DNA of 64,000 nucleotides from Aldehydirespirator sp965116665 (GCA_965116665.1 OZ220709.1:806001-870000); one strand, 5' to 3'. Numbered from the stretch's first letter, positions 17,063 to 26,232 are shown. A program made the numbers and translations. The notes: generated from the letters alone by a model not told the origin.

Positions 17063-17860
17063 ATGGAGACGCTCATCGATGGGCGGGTTGTGCGCTGCGC
17101 CACCGGCGGGCGCGGCCTCGACGGCGACGAGCCCGGCGCGGTGCTGGTGCACGGAGCGGGCGGCGACCGCACCGTGTGGCAGCTCCAGACTCGTTGGATC
17201 GCCCATCACGGCTACCGGGCCGCGGCTGTGGACCTTCCCGGCCACGGAGGCAGCGACGGTCCGGCTCTCGAGAGCATCACCGAGATGGGGGCGTGGCTGG
17301 CGAAGACGGTCGACTCCCTAGGACTGGCGCCGGCGCATCTGGTGGGCCATTCGATGGGCACGTTCGTGGCGCTGGAGGCTGCGGCGCAGCGGCCCGAGGT
17401 GGCCCGGTCGCTGGTGCTGCTGGGCACGGCCGCCGCGATGCCCGTTCATCCGGCGCTGCAGGCCGCGGCCGACGCCGACGATCCTCTGGCCGGAAGGCTG
17501 ATCACCTCCTGGGGCATCGGCAGCCGGGCCCACACCGGGGGTCACGCCTCGCCGGGAATGTGGCTCATCGGCGGCAACACCTCACTGCTGGACCGGGCGC
17601 GGCCGGGTGTGCTGGCCAACGACCTGGCCGCCTGCGGCGCCTACGACGGCGCCGAGGCCGCCGCGGCCCGGGTGCAGTGCGGAGTGACCCTGGTGCTGGG
17701 CCGCGAGGACAAGATGACCCCGAACAAGCGGGCCGCATCGATGATCGACGCCTTCGCGGACGCCCGCACCGTCTACCTCGACCGGGTCGGCCACTTCCTG
17801 CAGATCGAGAGCCCGATCCCGGTGCGCCGGGCCATGGCGGAGGCGCTGGCCCGGGCTTGA
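17063..17860 (+). CDS. Alpha/beta hydrolase
   Basis: A 265-residue alpha/beta-hydrolase. LVHGAGGDRTVW forms the oxyanion-hole region, GHSMG carries the nucleophile serine, the acid is in LGREDKMTP, and the histidine is in VGHFLQIE. All three catalytic residues are therefore present. It follows metY closely and is likely in the same transcript. The substrate is unknown. It lacks the length and features of homoserine acetyltransferase. Confidence 0.8.
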   Translation: METLIDGRVVRCATGGRGLDGDEPGAVLVHGAGGDRTVWQLQTRWIAHHGYRAAAVDLPGHGGSDGPALESITEMGAWLAKTVDSLGLAPAHLVGHSMGTFVALEAAAQRPEVARSLVLLGTAAAMPVHPALQAAADADDPLAGRLITSWGIGSRAHTGGHASPGMWLIGGNTSLLDRARPGVLANDLAACGAYDGAEAAAARVQCGVTLVLGREDKMTPNKRAASMIDAFADARTVYLDRVGHFLQIESPIPVRRAMAEALARA

Positions 17861-17875
17861 TCCCCGGCCTCCGGG

Positions 17876-17928
17876 TGTGACGTAAGTCACCTTCGAGTGA
17901 CCGCGGCGCGGGGCGCCGGTGACTTACG
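17876..17928 (+). promoter_or_regulatory. Repeated TGTGACGTAA element and hairpin over the MFS start
   Basis: TGTGACGTAAGTCACC at 17876-17891 nearly repeats the palindrome after betA, including its centre. CGTAAGTCACC (17881-17891) pairs perfectly with GGTGACTTACG (17918-17928), which includes the GTG start of the MFS gene. It could be an operator or a start-sequestering hairpin. Confidence 0.45.
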
Positions 17929-19238
17929 ATCCCGCGGTGGCCTCCGGTGCCGACGTGCGGCCCGAACCCGGTGATGAGGGACTGGCGGGCGGACCGTGGA
18001 TCGAGTCGCGCGGCGACGGTCTGGGAGCGGTCCGATCGCTGCTCGCGGGTGTTGTCCTGGTAATGGCCTGCAACGGGCTGCTGCGCGTCGTGCTGGGCGT
18101 GCGCGCCGAGTCCGAGGACTTCGGGCTGGCCGTGACCGGCGTCGTGATGGCCGGCTACTTCCTCGGCTTCCTGTTCGGGACCAAGGCGGCCGAGCACTTC
18201 ATTGCCACCGTCGGCCACATCAGGGTGTTCGGAGCACTGGCCGCGATGGGCTCGACCGCCTCGATCCTGCACGTGATCTGGATCCATCCCGTGTCGTGGA
18301 CGCTGCTGCGGTTCGCCTACGGCCTGTGCCTGGCCGGAATCCTGGTGACCGTCGAGTCGTGGCTCAACGACATGGCCACCAACGCCACCAGGGGCCGGAT
18401 GCTGTCGCGCTACATGATCGCGACGATGGGCGGGATGGGTGCCGGCCAGCTGATGCTCAATATCGCCGACCCGGGGGGCTTCAAGCTCTTCGTGCTGTCC
18501 TCTGCCCTGATCTCGTTCGCGCTGGTTCCAGTGTCGCTGTCGGCGTCCACCGCCCCGCCCCTGGTGGTGCCCGAGCCGATCTCGCTGCGCAGTCTCGTCA
18601 GGATCGTGCCCCTCGGGATGCTCACCGCGTTCTGGGTCGGGGTCTCGCAGGGCTGCCTCATGGGGCTGGGCGCCTTCTTCGCCGCCACCGAGGGCCTGTC
18701 CAGCATCAGGATCTCACTGTTCGTGGCCTCGCCGATAGTGGGGTCGGTGGTGTTCCAGTGGCTCGTCGGCAGCGCGTCCGATCGGGTGCCGCGCCGGTAC
18801 GTGATCCTGGTTGTCGCAATTGCGGCCGCCGGTTCCGCGGGCCTGCACCTGCTGGTTGAGCCGGGAACCCCGCTGTCGCTGCTGCTGATGTTCGTCCACG
18901 GCGGTGCGACGTTCCCGCTGTACTCGCTGGCGGCCGCCACCATCGCCGACAGCGTCGCGCCCGCGCAGCTCACCGGCGCGAGCGCGTCGATGGTGCGAGT
19001 CAGCGGAGTGGGCGCGGTGATCGGGCCGACCCTCGGCGGGGCTCTCATGGCGATCATCGCGCCGTGGGCGTACTTCGCGGTGATGGTCGGGGCCCACGCG
19101 GCGATTGCGCTGTACGTCCTGTACCGGATGTTCACCGGGCCGGCGCTGCCGGTTGCCGACCAGGGCCGCTTCGATCCCTGGCCGGTGAGGGCCTCAGCGG
19201 TGGCCGCCAACCTGCTGCGCCGCCCCCGCCGCGCCTAG
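17919..19238 (+). CDS. MFS transporter (YcaD/UMF1-like)
   Basis: A 439-residue membrane protein with about 12 hydrophobic helices in two halves. An intracellular loop in the first half (LNDMATNATRGRMLSRYM) matches the YcaD-like branch of the major facilitator superfamily. These are secondary carriers of mostly unknown substrates. The start is either GTG 17919, inside the hairpin arm, or GTG 17937. A short GGAGAG/CTCTCC hairpin follows the stop. Confidence 0.78.
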   Translation: MTYDPAVASGADVRPEPGDEGLAGGPWIESRGDGLGAVRSLLAGVVLVMACNGLLRVVLGVRAESEDFGLAVTGVVMAGYFLGFLFGTKAAEHFIATVGHIRVFGALAAMGSTASILHVIWIHPVSWTLLRFAYGLCLAGILVTVESWLNDMATNATRGRMLSRYMIATMGGMGAGQLMLNIADPGGFKLFVLSSALISFALVPVSLSASTAPPLVVPEPISLRSLVRIVPLGMLTAFWVGVSQGCLMGLGAFFAATEGLSSIRISLFVASPIVGSVVFQWLVGSASDRVPRRYVILVVAIAAAGSAGLHLLVEPGTPLSLLLMFVHGGATFPLYSLAAATIADSVAPAQLTGASASMVRVSGVGAVIGPTLGGALMAIIAPWAYFAVMVGAHAAIALYVLYRMFTGPALPVADQGRFDPWPVRASAVAANLLRRPRRA

Positions 19239-19240
19239 CG

Positions 19241-19257
19241 GGAGAGCCGCCCTCTCC
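19241..19257 (+). terminator. Hairpin after the MFS gene
   Basis: GGAGAG and CTCTCC pair around CCGCC directly after the stop codon. There is no T-run, so it is a weak candidate. Confidence 0.3.
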
Positions 19258-19287
19258 GAGCACTGCTACGGCTGCGGCGACAACGCC

Positions 19288-19293
19288 TATTGT
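19288..19293 (+). promoter_or_regulatory. -10 box of the ABC importer operon
   Basis: TATTGT sits 8 bases before the ATG of the substrate-binding protein, matching the leaderless pattern. Confidence 0.4.
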
Positions 19294-19301
19294 TCGTAGT
19301 C

Positions 19302-21095
19302 ATGAGAACACGACACGACCCTCGCCGGCAGGCGTGCTGGGCGATGCTGGCGGTCCTCGCTCTGCTGGCTGCAGCGTGCGGAGGCTCGGACGGAGCCCCC
19401 GAGAGTCCCGCAGAACCGGCAGTCACCCAGGACGCCGCCGACCCCGACAGCCCGGACGAGGCCCAGCCCTCCGAACCAGGCCCCGAGGCCCCGGCTGGGC
19501 CGCAGCGGCCCGGCGGCGAGATCGTGCTGGCCGTGGAGCAATGGCCCGAATGCCTCAATCCGCTCACATCCTGCGCCAACGCCACCTGGCTGCTCTGGTC
19601 GGTGCTCGTGCACGTCCAGCCCGGCCTCATGGAGTTCGACGTCAACAACAACATCGGGCCCTCGCCCGTGCTGGTGGAGGCGCCGACGGTGGAGAACGGC
19701 GGAGCGGTGCTCAACGACGACGGCACCCTCACGATCACCTACCACCTCAACGATGAGGCCCGATGGAGCGACGGCACGCCCATCACCAGCACCGACGTGT
19801 GGTTCACCTGGCGGGCCAAGCTCGACACCGAGGGCTCGCTCAACACCATCGGGTACGACCTCATCACGAACGTGGACCATGACGATCCTCACACGGCGAT
19901 CATCTCGTTCTCGGAGGCCTATGCGCCCTGGCGTGAACTCTTCGGCGGGTTGGACGGGATCCTGCCCGCCCACGCCTTCGACGGCGAGACCGACATCTCC
20001 GGCCACTGGAACGACTCGATCCCGATCTCGGGCGGGCCCTGGCTCCAGGAGTCGTGGAGCTCCGAACAGCACATACTCGTCCCCAACGAGAACTACTGGG
20101 TGCCCGAACGCATGCCACAGGTTGATCGGGTGGTCATGGTCCCGAGGGAGGACACCGACACCGAGATAGTGGCCCTCCAGACCGGCGAGGTCATGGCCGC
20201 CTTCCCCCAGCCCTTCCCCGGCGCCAAGGAGCGCCTCGCCCCGCCCCTCGCGTTCGTTTCGGGGGCGGGCACCTTCATCGAGGGTCTGTGGATCAACCAG
20301 ATCGCGCCGGACCGGTACTTCGACGTCACTAGGAACGTGCGCCAAGCCGTCGCCTACTCCCTCGACCGGGAGCGCATCGCCGATGTGGCCCTCGGCCCGA
20401 TCATCGACGATCCGGTGGTGTTGCAGTGCGCGGGCTGGAATCCCGCATTCGGCGACTGGTGCGCCGACGACTTCGCCCACTACCGCCAAGACCTGGCCAA
20501 GGTCACCGAACTGCTCACCGCGGAGGGCTGGACACGCCCCGACCCCGACGGTCTTTGGGTCAACGCAGACGGCGTCGAGCTGGTCCTGCAATGGAACACC
20601 GTGGCCGGGAACAAGCGCCGCGAGGACGTGCAGGCTTTGGTGGCCGAGATGACCAAGCCCTTCGGCATCGGCTGGGAGATCATCAACTACGACGCGGGCG
20701 AGCTGTTCCAGAACCGTCTGCCGGTCATGAACTTCGGTCCGGTGGCTCTGTTCGCTAACAGCACGACCCCCGATCCGTCCGTGAGCGCCCTCTACGACAT
20801 CGACAGCATTCCCACCGAGGAGCACGGCTACAGCGGCCAGAACTTCACCGCCTACGAGAGCCGGCAAGCCACCGACCTGGCCTTCGCCATCGACGCAGAG
20901 ATCGACGAGACGGCCCGCCTGGAGCTCGTGCACGAACTGGGCACCCTGCTGGGAACCGACGTCCCGTGGATACCGCTGTACGTCCTGCCCAACCTGCTGG
21001 CCTGGAACCCTGAGGTGCTGGACGGACCGGGCGGCTGGGTGTCGAGCGTGTACGGCGGCTTCTACGACCTCTACGACTGGACCGTCATCGGGTGA
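19302..21095 (+). CDS. ABC transporter substrate-binding lipoprotein (SBP family 5)
   Basis: A 597-residue lipoprotein. The signal peptide ends in the lipobox LAAAC, followed by an acidic, Pro/Ala-rich linker. The body is of the peptide/nickel/opine-binding type: LNDEARWSDGTPITSTDVWFTW, then AVAYSLDRERIADV. It would bind its ligand outside the membrane and deliver it to the permeases encoded next. Two permeases and one ATPase follow. Family 5 proteins bind peptides, sugars, amines or metals, and the ligand here cannot be predicted. Oligopeptides or a quaternary amine are both possible. Confidence 0.85.
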   Translation: MRTRHDPRRQACWAMLAVLALLAAACGGSDGAPESPAEPAVTQDAADPDSPDEAQPSEPGPEAPAGPQRPGGEIVLAVEQWPECLNPLTSCANATWLLWSVLVHVQPGLMEFDVNNNIGPSPVLVEAPTVENGGAVLNDDGTLTITYHLNDEARWSDGTPITSTDVWFTWRAKLDTEGSLNTIGYDLITNVDHDDPHTAIISFSEAYAPWRELFGGLDGILPAHAFDGETDISGHWNDSIPISGGPWLQESWSSEQHILVPNENYWVPERMPQVDRVVMVPREDTDTEIVALQTGEVMAAFPQPFPGAKERLAPPLAFVSGAGTFIEGLWINQIAPDRYFDVTRNVRQAVAYSLDRERIADVALGPIIDDPVVLQCAGWNPAFGDWCADDFAHYRQDLAKVTELLTAEGWTRPDPDGLWVNADGVELVLQWNTVAGNKRREDVQALVAEMTKPFGIGWEIINYDAGELFQNRLPVMNFGPVALFANSTTPDPSVSALYDIDSIPTEEHGYSGQNFTAYESRQATDLAFAIDAEIDETARLELVHELGTLLGTDVPWIPLYVLPNLLAWNPEVLDGPGGWVSSVYGGFYDLYDWTVIG

Positions 21096-21110
21096 GCCCG
21101 ATGCGCGATT

Positions 21111-21194
21111 GCCGGGTGGTTGGCTGGTGGTTCGCGCCGGTTGAGCCCTTCAACTGTTGCCGGGTGGCGCCCTCTGGTTCGCGTCGGGTGAGCC
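21111..21194 (+). repeat. Imperfect direct repeat between binding protein and permease
   Basis: Two adjacent units of about 40 bases both start TTGCCGGGTGG, contain CTGGTGGTTCGCG or TCTGGTTCGCG, and end near GAGCC. They look like a local duplication in the short intergenic space. Confidence 0.4.
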
Positions 21195-21198
21195 GCGG

Positions 21199-22179
21199 TT
21201 GATCCGTTATGCTGCCCGGCGGTTGGCGGTCACGGCGCCGATACTGCTGCTCATCTCGCTGGCCACCTTCTGGGCCGCGGGCGAGATCGCCAGCCCCGCG
21301 GCCCAGCTGACCGTCAACCCCCGCATCAGCGCGGAGGCCCGCCAGGCCTACATCGACTCGCTGGGACTCGAGGATCCCTTCGGGGCGCGCTACCTGACGT
21401 GGCTGGGCAACTTCGTCACCGGCGACCTCGGCACGTCGCTGGTGCGCAACGGCCAGGACGTGTGGCCCTTCGTGGAGAGCGCCCTGGCCAACACCCTGGT
21501 GCTGGTGGCGGTGTCGGTGGCCTTCTCGGTGGCGGCCGGGCTCGCCGTCGGCACAATCTCCGCGATCCGCCGGGGGTCACTGGTGGATCACGGCGCCACT
21601 GCGGTGTCGTTCCTGGGCATCTCGATCCCGGTGTTCTGGCTGGGCCTCATGCTCCAGCTCTTCTTCGGCCTCTACCTGGCGAACTGGCTCGGAGTCGGCC
21701 CACCCCTGCTGCCCACCGCCGGGATCTACTCGCCGGGCCAGCAGGGATTCGACCTCATCGACCGGGCCCGCCACCTGGCCCTTCCGGTGATGGCGCTGTC
21801 GCTGCAGCTGGTGGCGGTCTACAGCCGGTACATGCGGGCCTCGATGCTGGACGTGATGGGCTCGGACTTCATCCGCACGGCCCGAGCCAAGGGCCTGGGC
21901 GAGCCCTCGGTCGTGGTCCGCCACGGCGTGCGCAACGCGCTCATCCCGGTGACCACCCAGGCGGCCGTCGACGTGGGGCTGCTGGTCGGCGGCCTCATCG
22001 TCACCGAGCGGGTGTTCCAGTACCCGGGGATGGGCCTGCTGTTCCTCGACGCCCTCAATGCCGGCGACTACCCGATACTGCTGGCCACAGTGATGATCGT
22101 GTCGGCCGCGGTGTTCCTGATGAACCTGGCCGCCGACCTGCTGTATGCCGTGCTCGACCCCAGGATCCGCCGTGTCTGA
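21199..22179 (+). CDS. ABC transporter permease, DppB type
   Basis: A permease of about 326 residues with six predicted membrane helices and the BPD_transp_1 fold. The EAA-like loop is seen as DFIRTARAKGLGEPSVVVRHGVRNA. The start is uncertain: TTG 21199 with GGTGAG upstream places the first helix correctly, while TTG 21157 would add 14 residues. The stop overlaps the next gene by 8 bases. It forms the channel with the DppC-type partner. Confidence 0.85.
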   Translation: MIRYAARRLAVTAPILLLISLATFWAAGEIASPAAQLTVNPRISAEARQAYIDSLGLEDPFGARYLTWLGNFVTGDLGTSLVRNGQDVWPFVESALANTLVLVAVSVAFSVAAGLAVGTISAIRRGSLVDHGATAVSFLGISIPVFWLGLMLQLFFGLYLANWLGVGPPLLPTAGIYSPGQQGFDLIDRARHLALPVMALSLQLVAVYSRYMRASMLDVMGSDFIRTARAKGLGEPSVVVRHGVRNALIPVTTQAAVDVGLLVGGLIVTERVFQYPGMGLLFLDALNAGDYPILLATVMIVSAAVFLMNLAADLLYAVLDPRIRRV

Positions 22180-23086
22180 GCCGCGTGCCGCGGGAGGCCC
22201 TCCAGCTCCGGCCGGTAGCGAGCTGCCGGACTATGCCCAGGCTCCGGAGTGGATCGCAGTGCTGCGGCGCTTCCGCCGCCACCGCCTCGCGGTGCTGTCG
22301 GCCGGCGTGCTGGTGTTGGTGGTGGCCTGCGCCGCGCTGGCCGACGTCATCGCGCCCCACGGTGCGACCGAGCAGCATCTCGACCGCATCCTGGAGCCGC
22401 CGGGCCGGGATTTCCTGCTCGGCAGCGACACCCTCGGGCGCGACAACCTGAGCCGGATCCTCTACGGGGGACGGATCTCGCTGCTGGTCGGCGGGGCGGT
22501 GGCGCTGATGAGCGGGGTCATCGGGACCTCCGTGGGGCTCGTGGCCGGGTACTACGGCCGCTGGGTGGATGCGGTCCTGATGCGCCTGGCAGACACCATG
22601 CTGGCCCTGCCCGGGCTGATGGTGGTGATCATCGCGGCCCGGATCCTGGGGGACGGGGTGTGGGATGTGGTGATCGTCCTGGGCGGGATCACCTGGATGA
22701 TCCCGGCCCGGATCGTGCGGGGCAAGGTGCTGGCCCTCAAGGAGCGCGAGTTCGTGGAAGCGGCCAGGGCTCTGGGGGTGCCCAATCGCAGGATCATCGT
22801 CCGCCATCTGCTGCCCAACCTGGCCGGCGAGGTGATGGTGTCGGTATCGCTCACGGTGGCCGCCGCCATCCTGGCCGAGTCGACGCTCAGCTTCCTGGGC
22901 CTCGGCGTGAGCGCCACCCGCACCGCCACCTGGGGCAACATGCTCGGCGGCAACGAGGGATTCGTGATCATCGCGCCGTGGCTGGTGTGGGCTCCGGGCC
23001 TGGCCATCGTGCTGACCGCGCTGTGCGTGAATTTCGTCGGCGACGGCCTGCGCGACTCGCTCGACCCGACCCAGGACCACCGATGA
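22172..23086 (+). CDS. ABC transporter permease, DppC type
   Basis: A 304-residue permease with an N-terminal OppC-type segment (a cytoplasmic stretch before the first helix) and the loop EFVEAARALGVPNRRIIVRHLLPN. The GTG at 22172 overlaps the end of the DppB-type gene, and its own stop overlaps the ATPase start as ATGA, so the genes are translationally coupled. It is the channel partner of the preceding gene. Confidence 0.87.
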   Translation: MSEPRAAGGPPAPAGSELPDYAQAPEWIAVLRRFRRHRLAVLSAGVLVLVVACAALADVIAPHGATEQHLDRILEPPGRDFLLGSDTLGRDNLSRILYGGRISLLVGGAVALMSGVIGTSVGLVAGYYGRWVDAVLMRLADTMLALPGLMVVIIAARILGDGVWDVVIVLGGITWMIPARIVRGKVLALKEREFVEAARALGVPNRRIIVRHLLPNLAGEVMVSVSLTVAAAILAESTLSFLGLGVSATRTATWGNMLGGNEGFVIIAPWLVWAPGLAIVLTALCVNFVGDGLRDSLDPTQDHR

Positions 23087-24141
23087 CCGGCCGAGCCGCT
23101 GAGACGGGACGACCACCGGCCGGCGAGGCGCTCCTGTCGGTGCGCGACCTCCGGACCGAGATCGAGACCGAGGAGGGCACGCTGGTGGCCGTCGACGGCA
23201 TCAGCCTCGACCTGTTCGCCGGCGAGGTGCTGGCGGTGGTGGGGGAGTCGGGCAGCGGCAAGACGATGCTGGCCCTGTCCATCCTGGGGCTGCTGCCCGG
23301 TCCGAGGGCGACCACCACTGCGGGCGAGGTGCGATTGGCGGGCGAGGACCTGCTGGCGGCCTCGCCCCTGCGCCGCCGCCGGGCGCGCGGCGCGGAGATA
23401 GCCATGATCTTCCAGGACCCGCTCACCGCACTCAACCCCGTGCACCGCGTGGGGGACCAGATCGCGGAGATGCTGAGGGCCCACCGGCCGCTGAGAAGGG
23501 CAGAGGCCCGCCAGCGCGCCGAGGATCTGCTCAAGCGGGTCGGCATCCCCGACGCCGAGCGGCGGGCCCGCTGCTATCCCCACGAACTGTCGGGTGGAAT
23601 GCGCCAGCGGGTCATGATCGCCATGGCCGTAGCCCTGGACCCCGTAGTGCTCATCGCCGACGAGCCGACCACCGCCCTGGACGCGACCGTTCAGGCCCAG
23701 GTGCTGGAGGTCCTCTCGGAGGTGAGGCAGCGCATGTCCGGCGCCATGATGATCATCACCCACGACCTCGGGGTGGTGGCGGGCACGGCCGACCGGGTGA
23801 TGGTGATGTACGCCGGTCACTGCGTGGAACGGGGCGATGTGCTCGACGTGCACCACCGGGTGAGCCATCCGTACACGGCCGGCCTGCTCGCCGCGGTGCC
23901 CCGGCTGGACAGGACCGCGGCCAGGCTCACCCCCATCGCCGGCTCGCCGCCGGTGCCGGTCGGCGCGGCACCGGGATGCAGCTTCGCGCCCCGCTGCCCC
24001 CTGGCCACCGACATCTGCGAGCAGCAGCGGCCCGAGTTGCGCGGACCGGAGGGCCGCCCTGCCGAACGAGCTTCAGCAGAAGCGGCCGTGGCCTGCCACC
24101 ACTCGTCCGTCGAGGGTCCAACGGAACCAAGTTGCTATTAG
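23083..24141 (+). CDS. ABC transporter ATPase, DppD type
   Basis: A 352-residue ATPase with Walker A GESGSGKT, signature LSGGMRQRV, Walker B VLIADEPTTALD and switch histidine in ITHDLG. The C-terminal oligopeptide/dipeptide extension has the usual cysteines (CSFAPRCPLATDIC). The ATG overlaps the permease stop. No second ATPase (DppF type) follows, although most Dpp/Opp systems need two. The protein may homodimerise or borrow a partner encoded elsewhere. Confidence 0.88.
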   Translation: MTGRAAETGRPPAGEALLSVRDLRTEIETEEGTLVAVDGISLDLFAGEVLAVVGESGSGKTMLALSILGLLPGPRATTTAGEVRLAGEDLLAASPLRRRRARGAEIAMIFQDPLTALNPVHRVGDQIAEMLRAHRPLRRAEARQRAEDLLKRVGIPDAERRARCYPHELSGGMRQRVMIAMAVALDPVVLIADEPTTALDATVQAQVLEVLSEVRQRMSGAMMIITHDLGVVAGTADRVMVMYAGHCVERGDVLDVHHRVSHPYTAGLLAAVPRLDRTAARLTPIAGSPPVPVGAAPGCSFAPRCPLATDICEQQRPELRGPEGRPAERASAEAAVACHHSSVEGPTEPSCY

Positions 24142-24189
24142 CATGGCCTCTGCAGGCACTCGCGGGTTGCAGATGAAGGGAGCGCACGC

Positions 24190-24555
24190 ATGGCGGATAG
24201 AGGTTCCACGGCTTGGCATGCATGGGTCGAGGCGGTCTTCGACGACCGGGTCAACCGGTCTCGGCCCCGCGCGCTGAGGGCGCTCGCGGAGTGGGCCGCA
24301 GCCTCCGTGGCCGTGAATGGCGACGTCTACGCGGGGATCTCCGCGGGGTATGCGGCCGTGTCGCGCGACGCCGAGTCTCCCGGGTCGACCATCCGGGCGG
24401 CCCGCTACGCCATCTGGCACGCGGTGACGTCGCTGCGCGAGAGCAGTCCAGACGATGTCGATGTGTGGCACTTCGAGCTGCACGCCGCCGGTGAGCTCAT
24501 CGGTCTCCGCCTCCCCGACCGTCCCCACCTGGCCGATCTTTCCGTAGCCGGCTGA
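24190..24555 (+). CDS. Hypothetical protein, 121 residues
   Basis: The gene has an AAGGGAG site before its ATG, and good coding bias. The protein is soluble and mostly helical in appearance, with WHAWVEAVFDDRVNRSRPRAL near the start and WHFELHAAGELIGLRL near the end. I recognise no family. Its last codons lie in a 29-bp sequence that is repeated just downstream, so the C-terminus may have been altered by duplication. Confidence 0.6.
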   Translation: MADRGSTAWHAWVEAVFDDRVNRSRPRALRALAEWAAASVAVNGDVYAGISAGYAAVSRDAESPGSTIRAARYAIWHAVTSLRESSPDDVDVWHFELHAAGELIGLRLPDRPHLADLSVAG

Positions 24556-24595
24556 CCTGTACAGCAGGCCGATCTTTCCGTAGCCGGCTGACCTG
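24531..24595 (+). repeat. 29-bp perfect direct repeat
   Basis: The 29-bp unit at 24531-24559 recurs exactly at 24567-24595 with a period of 36 bases. Both contain ATCTTTCCGTAGCCGGCTGA. The first copy supplies the end and stop codon of the hypothetical gene. Confidence 0.75.
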
Positions 24596-24632
24596 CCTTC
24601 AACGGGGCCGATCGGTCCCGGCGGCCGACCCG

Positions 24633-26165
24633 TCAGCCGATCTCGTCAGGCATCTCCGCCTTGCGTCGATCAACGAAGTCGCGCAGCTCTGCATCCACCG
24701 CTTCATCCATAGACGGCGGCTCGTAGCCGGCTAGGAGCTGCTTCCAGCGGGCGTTGGCCCGCCGGGCGGCCGACAGCGACCCCTCCTCGGTCCATCGCTC
24801 GTAGCTCGCGGCGTCGCAGAGGTCCGAGCGCCAGAAGGCGTTCTCGAAATTGGCCAGCGTGTGCGGGTTGCCGAGGAAGTGGTCGCCGTGGGCGTTGCTG
24901 CGGAAGGCCTCCATGGCCTGGCCGTTGTCGCTGGTGTCCACGCCCCGGGCCCAGACCTCCATGGCGCCGAGCTGGTCGGCGTCGAGGATCAGCTTCTCGT
25001 AGCCCAGGGCCAGGCCGCCCTCCTGCCAGCCCGCGGCGTGAAGCACGAAGTTCACCCCCGCCTGCATCGTGGGCAGCAGAGTGTGGGCCGACTCGTAGGC
25101 GGCCTGGGCGTCGGGCAGCTTCGAGGAGGTGAACTGCCCTCCGGAGCGGAACGGAACACCGACCCGGCGGGCCAGCGACGCCATCACGTAGATGGCCTGA
25201 CCGGCCTCGGGCGTGCCGAAGGTGGGGGCCCCGGTGGCCATCGACATCGACGACGCGAAGGTCCCGAACACCACCGGCGCGCCGGGCCGGACCAGCTGCA
25301 GGTAGGCCATGCCCGACAGCGCCTCGGCCAGGGCCTGCGCGGCCAGCCCGGCCACCGTCACCGGCGACATCGCCCCAGCCAGGATGAAGGGGCTGATGAT
25401 GCAGGCCTGGTTGGCGCGGGCGTAGGTGGTGGCCGCGCCCAGCATGGTGGCGTCCCAGCGCATCGGCGAGGAGGCGTTGATCAGCGACGTCAACACCGTC
25501 CGGTCGGCGAGGTCGCCGCCGAAGGCTATGCGGGCCATCTCGACGGAGTCGGCGGCACGGGAGGCCGCGGTCACCGACCCCATGAACGGCTTGTCGCTGT
25601 AGCGCAGGTGGGCGTACACCATGTCGAGGTGCCGCTTGTTGACGGGCACATCCACTGGCTCGCACACCGTGCCCCCGCTGTGGTGCAGCTGGGGAAGGGC
25701 GTAGGCGAGCTTCACGACATTCTCGAAGTCCTCCAACGTCGCGTAGCGGCGACCGTTGTCCAGGTCCATCACGAACGGCGATCCGTAGTTCGGGGCGAAG
25801 ACGGTGGCGTCCCCGCCCACCTTCACGCTGCGAGCGGGGTTGCGGGCGTGCTGGGTGTAGACGGCGGGCGCGCTGTCCTGCACGATCCGGCGGCACAGGC
25901 CGGGCGGGAACCGCACCAGTTCGCCGTCCGTCTCCGCGCCGGCGGCGCGCCAAAGGTCCAAGGCTTCGGGGAAGTCCTGGAAGGCGATGCCGACCTCCGA
26001 CAGGATCGTCTCGGCGTTGCGCTCGATCAACTCCAGGCCCTCGTCGTCGACTATGTCCACCGGCGGCAGCCGCCGGACCAGGTACGGTGCGGTCTCGGCT
26101 GAAGCGGCTCGCGCCGCCCGCCGGCCTGATCTTCCCCCTCCTCTGCGCCCTCGTGGTCCGTTCAT
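24633..26165 (-). CDS. MttB-family methyltransferase, full length, non-pyrrolysine
   Basis: A 510-residue methylamine/betaine:corrinoid methyltransferase homologue. The TIM-barrel segments SPFILAGAMSPVTVAG and the HAAGWQEGG region match the partial copy at the window start. There is no in-frame amber codon where pyrrolysine occurs in trimethylamine enzymes, so it belongs with the glycine betaine-type branch. It is the last gene of an operon that also encodes the corrinoid protein, the pterin methyltransferase and the activator. It would pass a methyl group from a betaine-like compound to the corrinoid protein. The N-terminal 25 residues are arginine-rich and atypical, so a later start is possible. 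Confidence 0.88.
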   Translation of the reverse strand: MNGPRGRRGGGRSGRRAARAASAETAPYLVRRLPPVDIVDDEGLELIERNAETILSEVGIAFQDFPEALDLWRAAGAETDGELVRFPPGLCRRIVQDSAPAVYTQHARNPARSVKVGGDATVFAPNYGSPFVMDLDNGRRYATLEDFENVVKLAYALPQLHHSGGTVCEPVDVPVNKRHLDMVYAHLRYSDKPFMGSVTAASRAADSVEMARIAFGGDLADRTVLTSLINASSPMRWDATMLGAATTYARANQACIISPFILAGAMSPVTVAGLAAQALAEALSGMAYLQLVRPGAPVVFGTFASSMSMATGAPTFGTPEAGQAIYVMASLARRVGVPFRSGGQFTSSKLPDAQAAYESAHTLLPTMQAGVNFVLHAAGWQEGGLALGYEKLILDADQLGAMEVWARGVDTSDNGQAMEAFRSNAHGDHFLGNPHTLANFENAFWRSDLCDAASYERWTEEGSLSAARRANARWKQLLAGYEPPSMDEAVDAELRDFVDRRKAEMPDEIG

Positions 26166-26232
26166 TGCGCCTTGTCCACCTCTTCGGATCTGGTCGTGCT
26201 CTCGCGGGACTGTTCAGGGTTGCCGATCGGAT

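Noticed and set aside
24633..26165. Pyrrolysine-containing trimethylamine methyltransferase
   Set aside because: There is no in-frame TAG in either MttB homologue and no pyrrolysine genes are in the window.
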